From Hyphomonadaceae bacterium (GTDB taxonomy: Bacteria > Pseudomonadota > Alphaproteobacteria > Caulobacterales > Aquidulcibacteraceae), in the NCBI GenBank assembly GCA_022841905.1, contig JALHQO010000013.1:34241-98240 (forward strand): 64,000 bases of DNA, given 5' to 3'. The position numbers and the translations under genes were made by a program. Each line of letters begins with the position of its first letter. Positions within the stretch are counted from its first letter, which is position 1. Positions 45,412-54,595 of the stretch are shown here, one piece after another. The notes below the pieces were generated by a model. It was not told where the DNA came from and did no database searches. It worked only from the letters and a program-made list of their open reading frames with translations.

Positions 45412-46308
45412 ATGCGCTTATTGTTGTCGTTAGTAGTGCTTTGGCTGTTTGGGATGCCAGCCCATGCCTTCAGTGCTACCGAGTTGCGCTTCCTGGCTGC
45501 TGGCGTTGAGCGGCGTGCTGTTCTCGTCAATGAAGCGCCACAGGGCGAGGTGCGTCCTGTTGTTATCGTACTGCACGGCGGGCGGGGTAGTGCACAGGAA
45601 ATGCGGCAGCGCACCGGTTTCGACGACCTCGCGGTCTCGCAGGGGTTTTCGGTTGTTTTTGCAGAGGGGACCGAGTGGGGTCCCGGTCAACACGCCTGGA
45701 ACACCGGGTATCTGCAGCGCCGGCACGTAGGCCAAACTGACGATGTGGCCTATTTCGATGCGCTGATCGACCTCTTGCTTGCACGACATCGCGCAGATGC
45801 GTCGCGCATCTACATGACCGGCGGTTCAAACGGGGCGATGATGACGTTTGCCTATGCCGCTCGACGCCCTGAGAGACTGGCAGCGATTGCCCCGATTGTT
45901 GGCGCGATGTTCAGCTTCGATGTCAGGCCATCAACGCCAGTTCCCATCATGATGATCAATGGCGCAATGGATAACGAAGTCCCGCTTGAGGGTGGGATGA
46001 GCCGCAACTCACTTGTCGCTAGAGCGCAGGCGGCGCCGTTCAAGTCGCTTGAGGAGAGCCTGCAATTCTGGATCGCGGTCAACGGTTCAGATCCACAGCC
46101 GCGCGTTGATGTCTCCGGCACGGTGACGACGAGAACCTACGCGGCTAGCGACGGCGCGGCGCCGACTATTTCGATCGTCGACGCCGCCGGTGGTCACGGT
46201 TGGCCGGGCAGTCCAGCTGTTCGCGCCGGCAATTGGCCCATCCAAGCCTTCCGGGGCGCTGATCGCGTCTGGGAGTTTTTTAGAACCCAACGGCGCGCCG
46301 TCCAATAA
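45412..46308 (+). CDS. PHB depolymerase/feruloyl-esterase-like hydrolase
   Basis: A 298-residue secreted alpha/beta hydrolase of the LpqC/polyhydroxybutyrate depolymerase type. Signal peptide about residues 1-19. Oxyanion segment IVLHGGRGSAQEM; nucleophile Ser139 in YMTGGSNGAMMTF; catalytic His in AAGGHGWPGSP near the C-terminus; an Asp in PVPIMMINGAMDNEVP. Substrates of the family include polyesters and feruloylated sugars. A second esterase gene follows 42 bases later, so both may serve extracellular ester degradation. Confidence 0.85.
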   Translation: MRLLLSLVVLWLFGMPAHAFSATELRFLAAGVERRAVLVNEAPQGEVRPVVIVLHGGRGSAQEMRQRTGFDDLAVSQGFSVVFAEGTEWGPGQHAWNTGYLQRRHVGQTDDVAYFDALIDLLLARHRADASRIYMTGGSNGAMMTFAYAARRPERLAAIAPIVGAMFSFDVRPSTPVPIMMINGAMDNEVPLEGGMSRNSLVARAQAAPFKSLEESLQFWIAVNGSDPQPRVDVSGTVTTRTYAASDGAAPTISIVDAAGGHGWPGSPAVRAGNWPIQAFRGADRVWEFFRTQRRAVQ

Positions 46309-46350
46309 GCACGAGAGCTGTCGTTCCAAACCGAGGGAGAGGAAGCAAGC

Positions 46351-47280
46351 GTGTCACAATATCTTATGTTTCGGCGTGCAGCTCTGCTGGGACTCTTGGG
46401 ATGCTTTGCATCCGGCTCTGGCGTCACATTTGCCCAACAGCGCGGCGACGGCGGTCCGCCGTGGATGACCCGACGGGTGAGCGGTCCGGGCCTAGTCTAT
46501 AGGACATTCCAGAGCGCAGCGGCGGGTGCTCCTGTCAGCTTTCATGTCTACGCGCCGTCGCAGTACGAGCGCGAGCCCGAGCGCAGATTTCCAGTTATCT
46601 ACTGGCTTCACGGAAGCGGGCCGGGGCTGTCGGGCATACCCATGTTGGCGCGGATGTTTGATCGCGCCATTCATGAAGGAAAGGCCCCGCCCATGATTGT
46701 CGTTTTTCCAAATGGTCGCGGCGTCAGCATGTGGTGCGACGCGAGGGACGGATCATCCCCTGTCGAGACGATTGTCGTACGCGAGCTCGTTCCCTTCGTG
46801 GACGTCAGCATGCGCACGATCCCCACGCTGGAAGGGCGCATCATAGAAGGCTTCAGTATGGGCGGGTACGGAGCGGCTCGGCTCGGCTTTACCTATCCCG
46901 ACCTTTTCGGCGCAGTCTCGATGTTCGGCGCAGGCCCGCTCCACCCGGACTTTGAGGTGCTTCCTTCAAATGCTGCCCTGCGCGAACGCGTTCTTGAATC
47001 GGTTTACGGCGGCGAACTGGACTACTTCCGTGCACTGAGTCCCTGGCGCATCGCTGAGCGCAATTCGCCTTTGTTGGGGGGTCTGCCATTGCGGCTAGCC
47101 ATCGGCACTCGTGACGCGACGCTGCCTGCGAACCGCGACTTTCACCGACATCTGAGCGCTTTGGGTATCCCGCATGACTACGTCGAGGTCCCGGGCGTCG
47201 CTCATGAGCCTTCGGCCTTGATTGAAGGCTTAGGCGATCAAATGTGGGCATTCTACCGCAGCGTCCTTGGTTCGATTTAG
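46351..47280 (+). CDS. Secreted esterase (esterase D/CE1-like)
   Basis: A 309-residue alpha/beta hydrolase with an N-terminal signal peptide (ALLGLLGCFASGSGVTFAQ; a Cys within could instead be lipidated). The nucleophile Ser169 is in EGFSMGGYGAARL; HGSGPG provides the oxyanion region; the catalytic His is in PGVAHEPS. The start codon is GTG with a GAGGGAGAGG region upstream. It is placed directly after a related esterase gene, suggesting a pair. Real substrate is unknown. Confidence 0.82.
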   Translation: MSQYLMFRRAALLGLLGCFASGSGVTFAQQRGDGGPPWMTRRVSGPGLVYRTFQSAAAGAPVSFHVYAPSQYEREPERRFPVIYWLHGSGPGLSGIPMLARMFDRAIHEGKAPPMIVVFPNGRGVSMWCDARDGSSPVETIVVRELVPFVDVSMRTIPTLEGRIIEGFSMGGYGAARLGFTYPDLFGAVSMFGAGPLHPDFEVLPSNAALRERVLESVYGGELDYFRALSPWRIAERNSPLLGGLPLRLAIGTRDATLPANRDFHRHLSALGIPHDYVEVPGVAHEPSALIEGLGDQMWAFYRSVLGSI

Positions 47281-47481
47281 CGCCATGACGCAGAAGCGTC
47301 CTTTAGGAACGTAGACTCTGCGCTCCGGCGCCAGCGCGCCCAATCTTTAGAATGTCGTTCTTCGGCGATCTTACGCCGCTCCGTGGCAAACAGCGTGAGC
47401 GGCTGGTTGGGATCAACCAGGCCATGGGGTTGGCGTCCCGCGGCCAACTCTGTGCGGCGGCGTTAAAATGAATCCTTTGAG

Positions 47482-47877
47482 CTAACCTGCAGTCGACCCG
47501 CGGGTGCAAACGCTATCGAGTTGACGCAAGATTTCCGCACGCGGGTCTTGCCCCTTCGGCGACATCGATAGCTTGCAGGCAAGATGCGTGAGATCTTCCC
47601 AAATCTCGATCTCTTGGTTCTTTTCAGCCAGCTGTGCGACCGCCTCAGTGCGGGCAATGAAGGCGGCAACACCGACTTGTCCGTAGGCGTCCAGCGCATG
47701 AAATCGAAGTTTGCGAAGGGCTGACCACAGCGAGGGCGCGGCTGACGCTGAGTTTGTAACACGCCGCTCGTTACTGACGACGGAAAGGAAAGCGCGCCGA
47801 CGGTCAGGCCCGAAGTAGTGAACATTGTCCACCCAGGTCGCCGCTCTCGACAGCGAGGCATTTGCTTGTGAGCTCAT
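47482..47877 (-). CDS. Conserved-looking small protein with FGPDRRR motif
   Basis: A 131-residue cytosolic protein. Near the N-terminus it has VHYFGPDRRRA, a short basic motif seen in several unrelated alphaproteobacterial small proteins, followed by helical segments (EDLTHLACKLSM at the end). No domain is recognised. The start was placed at the internal ATG (MSSQANAS); an upstream in-frame start adds 10 residues. Shine-Dalgarno is weak. An overlapping alternative frame on the same strand is less convincing. Confidence 0.55.
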   Translation of the reverse strand: MSSQANASLSRAATWVDNVHYFGPDRRRAFLSVVSNERRVTNSASAAPSLWSALRKLRFHALDAYGQVGVAAFIARTEAVAQLAEKNQEIEIWEDLTHLACKLSMSPKGQDPRAEILRQLDSVCTRGSTAG

Positions 47878-48078
47878 AGGAATTTCAATCCGCCTTGCGC
47901 CAAGCAAGGTCCGGGAAAAAAGTTGAAATCGCGTTTGTAATAAAGGTGAAGACCGAATTAAGCCTATCCGAGTGGCGAACGCGCTCTACGCCAGGAACGG
48001 CGGCTTTCGGCGAACTTAGGTCGCTCGCTGTGCTAGAGCGCCACCGACTGCTTTGGCTGCATCGCGCCGGTCGCGGAT

Positions 48079-48504
48079 TTAGGTGACGGACCCAAACCCC
48101 GCGCCTGCCGATGCTGGCGCCAAACGAATGAGGCGTGAGTCTTCAACTGCCGCCTGTCGGTGCTTCACCGCCTCTCGATACAGCGGGTCTCGGATCATTT
48201 CGACGAAAGCAGCTACGCTCGGATACTCTGCGATAAAACATTCGTGCCACGCCTCGGTATCCGGGCCTATGAGCGTAAGTTCAAACTGGCCGCGCCAGAT
48301 GATGCGACCGCCGACGCGCGAGAAGACTGGCTTACTCTCACGACCGTACGCGGCATACGCCTCAGCGCCAGTCGAAACGCGGCCGTCGGGGTACTGCGCG
48401 TGTTCGCGAAATCGTACCAGATTTAGCATGTTGATGGGACCGGGACGATCGTCCGCGCGGAACAAGGCAAAGCGCTCCTTCGTGGGGTCGATGAATCCGG
48501 GCAC
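48079..48504 (-). CDS. DUF1330 domain protein
   Basis: A 141-residue protein of the DUF1330 dimeric ferredoxin-like fold, recognised by NMLNLVRFREHAQYPDG, AYAAYGRESKPVFSRVGGRIIW and the final FIAEYPSVAAFVEMIRDPLYREAVKHRQAAVEDSRLI stretch. Function unknown in the family. A GTG start was preferred because it follows an AAGGAG site and matches the family start; the open frame runs 32 codons further with poor sequence. Confidence 0.85.
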   Translation of the reverse strand: MPGFIDPTKERFALFRADDRPGPINMLNLVRFREHAQYPDGRVSTGAEAYAAYGRESKPVFSRVGGRIIWRGQFELTLIGPDTEAWHECFIAEYPSVAAFVEMIRDPLYREAVKHRQAAVEDSRLIRLAPASAGAGFGSVT

Positions 48505-48723
48505 CGGCGGCAAACTCCTTTTGGTTCGACCCAGTCTAAAGTGGAAAGTGCGTTTCGTCACAAGGGCAGTGAACGACAGCTTTCGGCGAGAACACGCCAT
48601 AGCTTGTCGAATGTGATCTCCGGCAGGAATTGAGCGCGCCGGCCATTCAAGTAATTTGATTGGTGGGCGGGCCGTGGCCCTAAGCTGCCGGTCGTGGCGC
48701 TGAGGCCAGCTTCGATGTTTGCG

Positions 48724-49680
48724 CTAAGGCGTTGCCCCCCTCCGCAGACGGTCGTTGATGGCAACGCCGAGGCCGATGTCAGGAATAGGCATGACGGCGA
48801 TCGCCGCGACGTCCGTAAGTTCCAGCCGGTGAAGGTGGTCGAACAGGTTGGCGGCGGCTTCAACGGTGTCGCCGGACTCCGAAAGGTTGAGTCGCAACCT
48901 GCCGCCAAGATTAGCCGTTGCCGGCCCGAAGAGCAGAAACGCTTCGTCGTCGGTCGCGTGCGTGGCGTTGAGCCTCATGGGCTTTTTCGGCGCGTAATGA
49001 CGCGCCAGCATGCCCGGCGCGATTGGCTTATCACCTGGGGCTACGCGGGCGCAGGGGCCGATCAATGCCTCGATGCGCTCCAACGCAAGTCCGCCGGGCC
49101 GCAAGACGCGTGCGATCTCGCCTGTCAGATCGATGATGGTGGATTCGACCCCGATACACGTTCGGCCTCCGTCAAGGATGAATGGTACGCGGCGCCCGAG
49201 GCTTTCAGCGACATGTTGCGCAGTTGTCGGCGACAACATGTTGGAACGGTTGGCAGAAGGCGCCGCCACAAGGCCGCTGCCGATGCGCGCGAACTCTTCG
49301 AGCATAACCAACGCCACCGGATGCGCCGGTATGCGCACGCTTATAGATGGCAAGCCCGCGTTTGTGATGCGCGCGCCGCGCGCCAAAGGATGCTTGTTGA
49401 GCACCAGCGTTAGTGGGCCTGGCCAGAAATGCGCGGCGAGAAGCTCTGCACGATCGTCAAAGAGCACTTCCGTGCGTAGCAAGCCGATGTCGGCGGCGTG
49501 GCTTATGAGCGGATTGAAGTGCGGCCGATCCTTGGCTGCGAAAATCTTCGCAACGGCGTCAGCGTTGGCGGCATCAGCGCCCAATGCGTAGACGGTTTCC
49601 GTGGGGAACGCGACAATATCGCCGGTGGCGAGGAGCCTTGCGGCTTCATGGATGCTCGCTGCTTCGCCTGGGACGATCAT
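48724..49680 (-). CDS. tsaC: L-threonylcarbamoyladenylate synthase (TsaC/Sua5 type)
   Basis: A 318-residue protein with the YrdC domain (about 1-200): IVAFPTETVYALGADAAN, KDRPHFNPLISH, WPGPLTLVL, SVRIPAHPVAL and VAAPSANRS. A shorter C-terminal Sua5 extension (about 220-318) follows. It makes threonylcarbamoyl-AMP from threonine, bicarbonate and ATP for the t6A37 modification of ANN-decoding tRNAs. It is monocistronic here, convergent with nothing essential. Confidence 0.93.
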   Translation of the reverse strand: MIVPGEAASIHEAARLLATGDIVAFPTETVYALGADAANADAVAKIFAAKDRPHFNPLISHAADIGLLRTEVLFDDRAELLAAHFWPGPLTLVLNKHPLARGARITNAGLPSISVRIPAHPVALVMLEEFARIGSGLVAAPSANRSNMLSPTTAQHVAESLGRRVPFILDGGRTCIGVESTIIDLTGEIARVLRPGGLALERIEALIGPCARVAPGDKPIAPGMLARHYAPKKPMRLNATHATDDEAFLLFGPATANLGGRLRLNLSESGDTVEAAANLFDHLHRLELTDVAAIAVMPIPDIGLGVAINDRLRRGATP

Positions 49681-49986
49681 GTGCCGCGTGCCGATGGTTG
49701 AGACTGATCGACCCGACCACCAAATCGCGAGCCTGGCCTGCGTCGAGGACCTACTTGGCTAAACGCGTTCGAACTTGCCGAAAGTGGTGACGACACGGGC
49801 GATCCTCGAATGCTGGTCAGCTGGCGGGTTTGCCGCTGCCTTGTGCCAATCCCCGTTAACAGACGTATCGCGATAGATAGAGCACGATGCGGCGAGGTAG
49901 CATGCGCGCTCGCCAAGTTGGATTGAACCCCGGAAGCAACTGCGAAATCCAAGTGAATGGCATTCGCGGTTTTGCCCAAGGCGCCT
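49681..49986. other. Intergenic region, no feature recognised
   Basis: About 306 bases between the start of tsaC and the end of the yqhA-like gene. Overlapping short ORFs on both strands have no homology and no Shine-Dalgarno support. A promoter for tsaC should lie at the left end but is not obvious. Confidence 0.5.
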
Positions 49987-50505
49987 TTATGCCTTTTCCC
50001 GCGTCAAACGCTCTGCAAAGGAGATTCCTACGGCACAAAGTACGAAAGTGAAGTGAATGATAGCCACCATCGTCACTACCTGTATGCTTTCCAAACTCAG
50101 GTCGCCACTCAAGTAAGTCTTCAACGCATGAACGCCTGAAATGGAGATGATCGCGAATGCGAGCTTTAGCTTGAGGTTGTAGGTATTGACGTGATCTAGC
50201 CAGTCAGGCTTTTTCATATCCTTTTTATCAAAGTGTCCGGTGGTCACGAAGAGCGATACACCCGCCAGCGCCACAACCCAAACAAGCTGCGCGACCATCG
50301 TCATGTCCACCAGTTCAAGCACCTTGATGATCAGGTCGATCTTTCCGAGCTCGCCAAACAGCAATGTGCTCATCAGATTGTATGTTTCCAGCAGAAACTT
50401 TCCCAGAATGCCGAAAATGATCGTCACCAGACCCACATAGAAAAACAGCATGGTGAATCTCAAGCCGTAGAGCAGCGACCCGACCGATGAGAGTAGTTTT
50501 TCCAT
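49987..50505 (-). CDS. YqhA/UPF0114 family membrane protein
   Basis: A 172-residue inner-membrane protein with four predicted helices (YGLRFTMLFFYVGLVTIIFGIL, LVDMTMVAQLVWVVALAGVSLFV, LKLAFAIISISGVHALKTYL, VVTMVAIIHFTFVLCAVGISF). The sequence is clearly UPF0114. Function is unknown; members appear in general stress and starvation regulons in other bacteria. A short AAGGTGAG sequence precedes the start. Confidence 0.88.
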   Translation of the reverse strand: MEKLLSSVGSLLYGLRFTMLFFYVGLVTIIFGILGKFLLETYNLMSTLLFGELGKIDLIIKVLELVDMTMVAQLVWVVALAGVSLFVTTGHFDKKDMKKPDWLDHVNTYNLKLKLAFAIISISGVHALKTYLSGDLSLESIQVVTMVAIIHFTFVLCAVGISFAERLTREKA

Positions 50506-51030
50506 TCTTGCTCACCTTGAAACAGAGCAGACAGATACCCCAAACAGTGATCTAGCGCTCTTATTAGTGAGTGCGACGGTTTGCAGCGGAGAATGCGCCA
50601 CTATTGGGTTGGACGCGCTTCGCTTTGCGCCTTTTTCGGCGGTCAGAGTAAAAGCGCGGCATCTGAGTCCGCTGCGTGATGACCGTCTGCGTCGCGAGTT
50701 TGAAGCGAGCAGACATCGCGCATGACTCTTGTTATCTGATTGCGCCTTGAAGCCGACCAAGCCCCCGCAGAATAAATCGACGAAGACCTATGAGCGTCCG
50801 ACAGCCAAGGTGTCGCGCCTCAAGCGCGGTAAGGTCCTGTCTGCTGTGGAGCGGGCCGCCTTCCTGGCCTCGCGTCCGGACCTTAAGAAGCCGAGTTAGC
50901 CAGGCGTGAATGTCGCCCACCGGCGACATCACGACGTAGCGGAGCGTTTGTGTTACCCGAAGCTTGCCGTGACCGTGCCGTATCGATTCCGATCGATGGT
51001 GTCCGAGGCCGATTTCGGCGAGATCAGCCT
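50506..51030. other. Intergenic region with one doubtful small ORF
   Basis: A 525-base stretch between the divergent yqhA-like and MATE genes. On the plus strand a TTG-initiated 50-codon frame (50747-50899) encodes a Lys/Arg-rich sequence with KPTKPPQNKSTKTYERPTA and VERAAFLASRPDLKKPS, which has coding-like composition but no Shine-Dalgarno sequence or recognised homologue. It could be a small basic protein or gene remnant. Nothing else is supported. Confidence 0.4.
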
Positions 51031-52425
51031 ATGACCGAAAACGCATCGAACCCCACTCAGGTGCGCCCAAGCGCGCTCTACTACGTCCGTCTCGCGATGG
51101 TGGAAGCGAGGAGTTTGCTTTCGCTTGCCGTGCCCCTGATCCTTGGGCTTGCCGCCTCAACACTGATCGGGGTCACGGACACCATCATGATTGCGCCGCT
51201 CGGCACCAACGCGCTTGGCGCCGTATCGCTCACCATGAGCGTCAGTATTGTCTTCTATGCGGCTATTTATGGTCTCGTCTCGATGATCGGGGTCAGCATT
51301 GCAGGCGCTCACGGCGCGGATGACCGCGCCGCGACTGCGGTACTGTTTCGCTCGGGACTGTTACTCGGAACTATAGTCGGAATCGGAGGCGCGGTTCTAA
51401 TGGCGGGCCTCCTTCTGCTGCTGCCGTTGTTTGGCCAGCCCGCGCAGGTGCTCGCCATTCTACCGGGCTATTGGCTGACAATGGCAGTTTTCCTAATTCC
51501 CTATGCCGTGATGCTGGTTATGAAGGCATTGTTCGATGCCATCGACCGGCCTTGGACAGGCGTCGTTTTCGCGCTTCTTGGAGTCGCGATCAATATCCCG
51601 CTCAACTACATTCTCATCAATGGCGTTGGCGCGTGGGGTGGTCTGGGGCTCACCGGCGCCGGGCTTGCCAGCCTTCTAGCCGAGGGCATGGCGGTCGCGA
51701 TGGCGCTCCTCTATCTTCGGTATGCACGCTGGCTCGCGCATCTTCGGCTTGTGGGCGCCAGTCCAGCCGCTCTTGCGGCCCAACTGCGGGAAGGGGCGCC
51801 TGTATCTTTCGGCTATTTCGCCGAGACGACCGCCTATGCTTTTGCTGGAGTGATGGTCGGCTGGTTCGGAGCAGTCGCGCTCGCTGCAAATCAGATCGTC
51901 GGCTCGATCAGTGCTGTACTCTACATGCTGCCGCTCGGCATGGCGGCGGCGGTCGCGATCCGCATCGCTCAGGCGGCCGGTGCTGGCGAGAATACGCGGC
52001 TTCGTCCCATTGCCGGAACCGCGCTCGCAATTGTGACGCTCTGGATGTTGATCGTAACCGCCGTGGTGACGGCTGAGGGAGACAGGATAGCAGGGTGGCT
52101 CGGCGCCGATCCGGCCGTGATCCGGCTTGGGGCTACCTTATTCGTGATCATTGGCCTGATGCAGGTTGCTGATGGCCTGCAATCGACGGCGCTCGGAGCA
52201 TTGCGCGGGCTCGGCGACACGCGTCTGCCGATGTTGGCGACGTTGGTCGCCTATTGGCTGATCGCTTTACCACTAGCCTACCTTGTCGGCGTCCCCTTTG
52301 GGCTTGGCTCAGCCGGAATCTGGATCGGCTATGGCGCAGGACTATTTGTCGCCGCAATCTATCTGCCAGTACGTTTCTTTCAGATTACGCAGCGGATCGT
52401 CTCGCCCCAGTCTCTATCAGCCTGA
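51031..52425 (+). CDS. MATE-family multidrug/metabolite efflux transporter
   Basis: A 464-residue protein with twelve predicted transmembrane helices in two MATE repeats. The first helix region reads SLLSLAVPLILGLAASTLIGVTDTIMIAPLG; the second half has GAPVSFGYFAETTAYAFAGVMVGWFG. These proteins use H+ or Na+ gradients to export cationic or aromatic compounds. The ATG used follows a GGCGAG element; the open frame extends 27 codons upstream with no homology. It is on its own on the plus strand. Confidence 0.9.
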   Translation: MTENASNPTQVRPSALYYVRLAMVEARSLLSLAVPLILGLAASTLIGVTDTIMIAPLGTNALGAVSLTMSVSIVFYAAIYGLVSMIGVSIAGAHGADDRAATAVLFRSGLLLGTIVGIGGAVLMAGLLLLLPLFGQPAQVLAILPGYWLTMAVFLIPYAVMLVMKALFDAIDRPWTGVVFALLGVAINIPLNYILINGVGAWGGLGLTGAGLASLLAEGMAVAMALLYLRYARWLAHLRLVGASPAALAAQLREGAPVSFGYFAETTAYAFAGVMVGWFGAVALAANQIVGSISAVLYMLPLGMAAAVAIRIAQAAGAGENTRLRPIAGTALAIVTLWMLIVTAVVTAEGDRIAGWLGADPAVIRLGATLFVIIGLMQVADGLQSTALGALRGLGDTRLPMLATLVAYWLIALPLAYLVGVPFGLGSAGIWIGYGAGLFVAAIYLPVRFFQITQRIVSPQSLSA

Positions 52426-52645
52426 TCACTTCTCGTGATTCATGGTGATTTCTCAAGTTTCGATTGTCTTGAACCGGACTGTTGAAATACTCGCTCGGGG
52501 CTTGGTGCTTGGTTTTTGTCGATTTGAATTCGCGAGGCAGCGTACTCATTGGAAGCCGGCGCGAATTCGCGACGAAGCTATTGTAACGGCCATCACGGTG
52601 AGCGCGCTGAGGCTGATGCTGATGATGCGCGGCTAGCGCTTGTGA

Positions 52646-52981
52646 TCAATCGAAGATGTCGAATAGGCTACCGCGCTTGCGGCGGCCGTGGCCGTAGCCA
52701 CCTTCGCCGTACTCTCCGCGCTCGCCAGACTCACCACGCTCGCCGTAGCCGCCCATCGGCCGCTGGTAAGGTTGCTGCGGCGGCTGCTGGTAGACTGGCT
52801 GCTGCGCAGGTTGCGGCGCCGGTGCTACGCCGGCTTCGGCGCGCGCGCTTTCGATGATCTTCTCCAGTTCGCCGCGATCGAGCCAGACGCCGCGACAGGT
52901 CGGGCACATGTCGAACTCAACGCCGTTGCGATTGAGCGCCTGCATGCTCGCGCTGCAGTTCGGGCACATAAGAAGAGGCAT
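52646..52981 (-). CDS. zf-TFIIB-type zinc-ribbon protein
   Basis: A 111-residue protein. The first 45 residues form a TFIIB-type zinc ribbon: Cys6, Cys9 (CPNC) and Cys26, Cys29 (CPTCRGVWLDRGELEKII). A Pro/Gln-rich middle (QPAQQPVYQQPPQQP) and a Gly/Glu/Arg-rich tail ending GRRKRGSLFDIFD follow. A strong AGGAG site precedes the ATG. A hairpin and the DUF465-like gene lie just upstream on the same strand, so it could be the distal gene of that leader-RNA cassette. Confidence 0.88.
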   Translation of the reverse strand: MPLLMCPNCSASMQALNRNGVEFDMCPTCRGVWLDRGELEKIIESARAEAGVAPAPQPAQQPVYQQPPQQPYQRPMGGYGERGESGERGEYGEGGYGHGRRKRGSLFDIFD

Positions 52982-53013
52982 TAGAGGTCTCCTGAAGGAG
53001 GAAGGGGATAAGC

Positions 53014-53040
53014 CCCGTGCGCAGAGCGGGGGCGCACGGG
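53014..53040. terminator. GC-rich hairpin between DUF465-like and zinc-ribbon genes
   Basis: Arms CCCGTGCGC and GCGCACGGG pair perfectly (9 bp) around a 9-base loop. No T tract follows on the minus strand, so it may be an attenuator, processing signal or Rho-dependent end rather than a classical terminator. It separates the micropeptide/DUF465 cassette from the zinc-ribbon gene. Confidence 0.4.
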
Positions 53041-53044
53041 TTAT

Positions 53045-53209
53045 TTAGAGTGCCGGCGTTTGCAGTCGTTCGCGGATCGCAATCAGATCATGGATCCGAG
53101 GTTTGCAACGCTTACGCAAGACGTCGGGGGCCTGTCGCGGCATATCGATAGAGACTGTGCTTTCAAGGTCGGCGTGTCGACACCTCCGAGCTTCTACGCG
53201 CGGGCCCAT
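53045..53209 (-). CDS. DUF465/YdcH-like small helical protein (cassette A)
   Basis: A 54-residue frame that begins one base inside the stop of the 32-residue micropeptide gene (TGATG), so it is translationally coupled. Its body, with RHADLESTV, MPRQAPDVLRKR and IHDLIAIRERL, resembles the DUF465/YdcH small coiled-coil family and the better conserved copy at 56011 (shared H-A-x-L-(D/E) and P-A-P-(D/N) positions). It lacks the usual LKKxKLxxKD core in clean form and may be diverged. Too short for routine gene calling; support comes from the duplicated arrangement. Confidence 0.55.
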   Translation of the reverse strand: MGPRVEARRCRHADLESTVSIDMPRQAPDVLRKRCKPRIHDLIAIRERLQTPAL

Positions 53210-53307
53210 CAGTCGCCCGCTCTTTTTGCGGATCGCGCGTCTTGAGCTTTTTTGCGCTTTGATTTCGCGCGCAACGCTGCGTGAATGGCGCCCATGGCGT
53301 GGATCAT
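53209..53307 (-). CDS. 32-residue MIH micropeptide (cassette A)
   Basis: A short ORF with a strong GAGGAG Shine-Dalgarno sequence 7 bases ahead of its ATG. The product starts MIHAMGAIHAALRAK and continues with a very basic, Lys/Ala-rich tail. The same start pattern (MIHxxGxxHxAxRxK, with His at residues 3 and 9) recurs in the cassette at 56181. It lies downstream of the conserved leader RNA motif and directly overlaps the DUF465-like gene. Function is unknown; it may be a regulatory leader peptide or a tiny functional protein. Confidence 0.6.
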   Translation of the reverse strand: MIHAMGAIHAALRAKSKRKKAQDARSAKRAGD

Positions 53308-53356
53308 GATCTTCGCTCCTCATGCGCTTCCGACGCGAAACTGTCGTGGAAGCGAC

Positions 53357-53399
53357 GCGGTCCGAAATCGCGGCACATGCCGCCAGCGGGGCCCGGACC
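53357..53399 (-). promoter_or_regulatory. Conserved structured leader RNA, copy A
   Basis: Read on the minus strand: outer stem GGTCC/GGACC, then the invariant block GGGCCCCGCTG, an inner hairpin GCGGCA-TG-TGCCGC, and GATTTCGG closing the outer stem. The same order of elements occurs at 56394, 59109 and 62403 with different but still complementary stem sequences, which indicates a structured RNA. A second hairpin (CGCTTCC/GGAAGCG) follows just before the GAGGAG ribosome site of the MIH micropeptide and could be the regulatory switch. Confidence 0.7.
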
Positions 53400-53518
53400 T
53401 ACCGGAGAAATCTGGTGACGCAACAACCATGATCAATCGCGCGAACGATGAGATTCGCAAATGGCAGCGATCAGCGCGGCGGCTTTCACTCAGATACAAG
53501 CCGCCGCGCATCTCTCTC

Positions 53519-54562
53519 TCACGTTTGCTCAATTGACTGTTGATCTGTTTTGCGTGTCCGCCAGAGCGAATAAGCGATTGATCCACCAAGGAGACCAAGG
53601 GTCATGATCAGCGCCCAATGCGGCTCAAGGTAGGGAACCCAGCCCAGCTCCTTGGAGAGGCCAAAATTCCAAATGATCTTCACGCCGATCAGCACAAGTA
53701 CGAGCGAGAGGCCGTACTTCAGATACTTGAAGCGTTCGACCGCCGCAGCCAGCATGAAGTACATCGAGCGAAGGCCGAGGATGGCGAAGATGTTCGAGGT
53801 GTAGACGATGAAGGGGTCGCGCGTGACCGCGAAGATCGCGGGCACTGAGTCCACTGCGAAGATAATGTCCGCTACTTCCACCATGATGAGCGCAAGAAAC
53901 AGCGGCGTGGCGAAAAGAACCAACTTGCCGGTTAAGGGATGCGGCCGGCGGACGAAGAAATTGTGGTTGTCGATTGTGTCGGTCACCCGGAGACGGCGAC
54001 GAATGAAGGCGAGGAAGGCGTTCTCCTCAAGCTTCATCTCCTGACCGTCTCCCGTCAGCATCTTCCAGCCGGTGAAGATCAGAAAGCCGGCGAAGATGTA
54101 GAGGACCCAAGTCCACTCGTTCACGACGGCCGCGCCAGCGGAGATGAAGATCGCGCGGAAGACTATGGCGCCTATAATGCCCCAGAACAGGACGCGGTGC
54201 TGATATTCGCGTGGCACGGCGAAGTAGGTGAAGATCAGCGAGATGACGAAGATGTTGTCGAACGCGAGCGCGGTTTCGAGCAGATAGCCGGTAAAGTACT
54301 GAATGACCGCCTGTTGGTTCAGGTTATCGGGCGAAGAATAGTATTGCGGATCCGGCTCGAAGACGAAGCCTACATAAAGTCCGAACGCAATGGCGATCGA
54401 GGCGAAGCTCGCCCACATAATCGCGCTCTTTGCCGGCGAGACGACGCCGTCCTTGCGATTGAACAGGCCAAGATCGAGCCATAGCAGAAAGCCTATGAAG
54501 GCAAGAAAGCTCAGCCAAAGCCAGATCGGCTGGCTCGCATATTCGCTTGTTAGAAATTCCAC
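53519..54562 (-). CDS. TerC/Alx-family integral membrane protein (first copy)
   Basis: A 347-residue protein with about eight to nine membrane helices. Family segments: LETALAFDNIFVISLIFTYFAVP, RVLFWGIIGAIVFRAIFI, MVEVADIIFAVDSVPAIFAVTRDPFIVYTSNIFAILGLRSMYF, with the conserved acidic residues for metal handling in LAFDN and FAVDSVP. TerC proteins are tied to manganese export or metalation of exported proteins and to tellurite and alkaline stress. A second TerC gene lies 3.3 kb away. This copy lacks the leader RNA motif seen before the other. Confidence 0.93.
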   Translation of the reverse strand: MEFLTSEYASQPIWLWLSFLAFIGFLLWLDLGLFNRKDGVVSPAKSAIMWASFASIAIAFGLYVGFVFEPDPQYYSSPDNLNQQAVIQYFTGYLLETALAFDNIFVISLIFTYFAVPREYQHRVLFWGIIGAIVFRAIFISAGAAVVNEWTWVLYIFAGFLIFTGWKMLTGDGQEMKLEENAFLAFIRRRLRVTDTIDNHNFFVRRPHPLTGKLVLFATPLFLALIMVEVADIIFAVDSVPAIFAVTRDPFIVYTSNIFAILGLRSMYFMLAAAVERFKYLKYGLSLVLVLIGVKIIWNFGLSKELGWVPYLEPHWALIMTLGLLGGSIAYSLWRTRKTDQQSIEQT

Positions 54563-54595
54563 GGACTGTTCTCCGATCCTAAGGCGCCAAAGGCC

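Noticed and set aside
50747..50899. 50-codon basic ORF as a definite gene
   Set aside because: TTG start without a Shine-Dalgarno sequence and no recognised homologue; mentioned only in the region note.
53045..53323. 92-codon ORF read as one protein
   Set aside because: Its N-terminal part overlaps the micropeptide in another frame and has no homology; the coupled two-ORF reading fits the second cassette and the Shine-Dalgarno sites.
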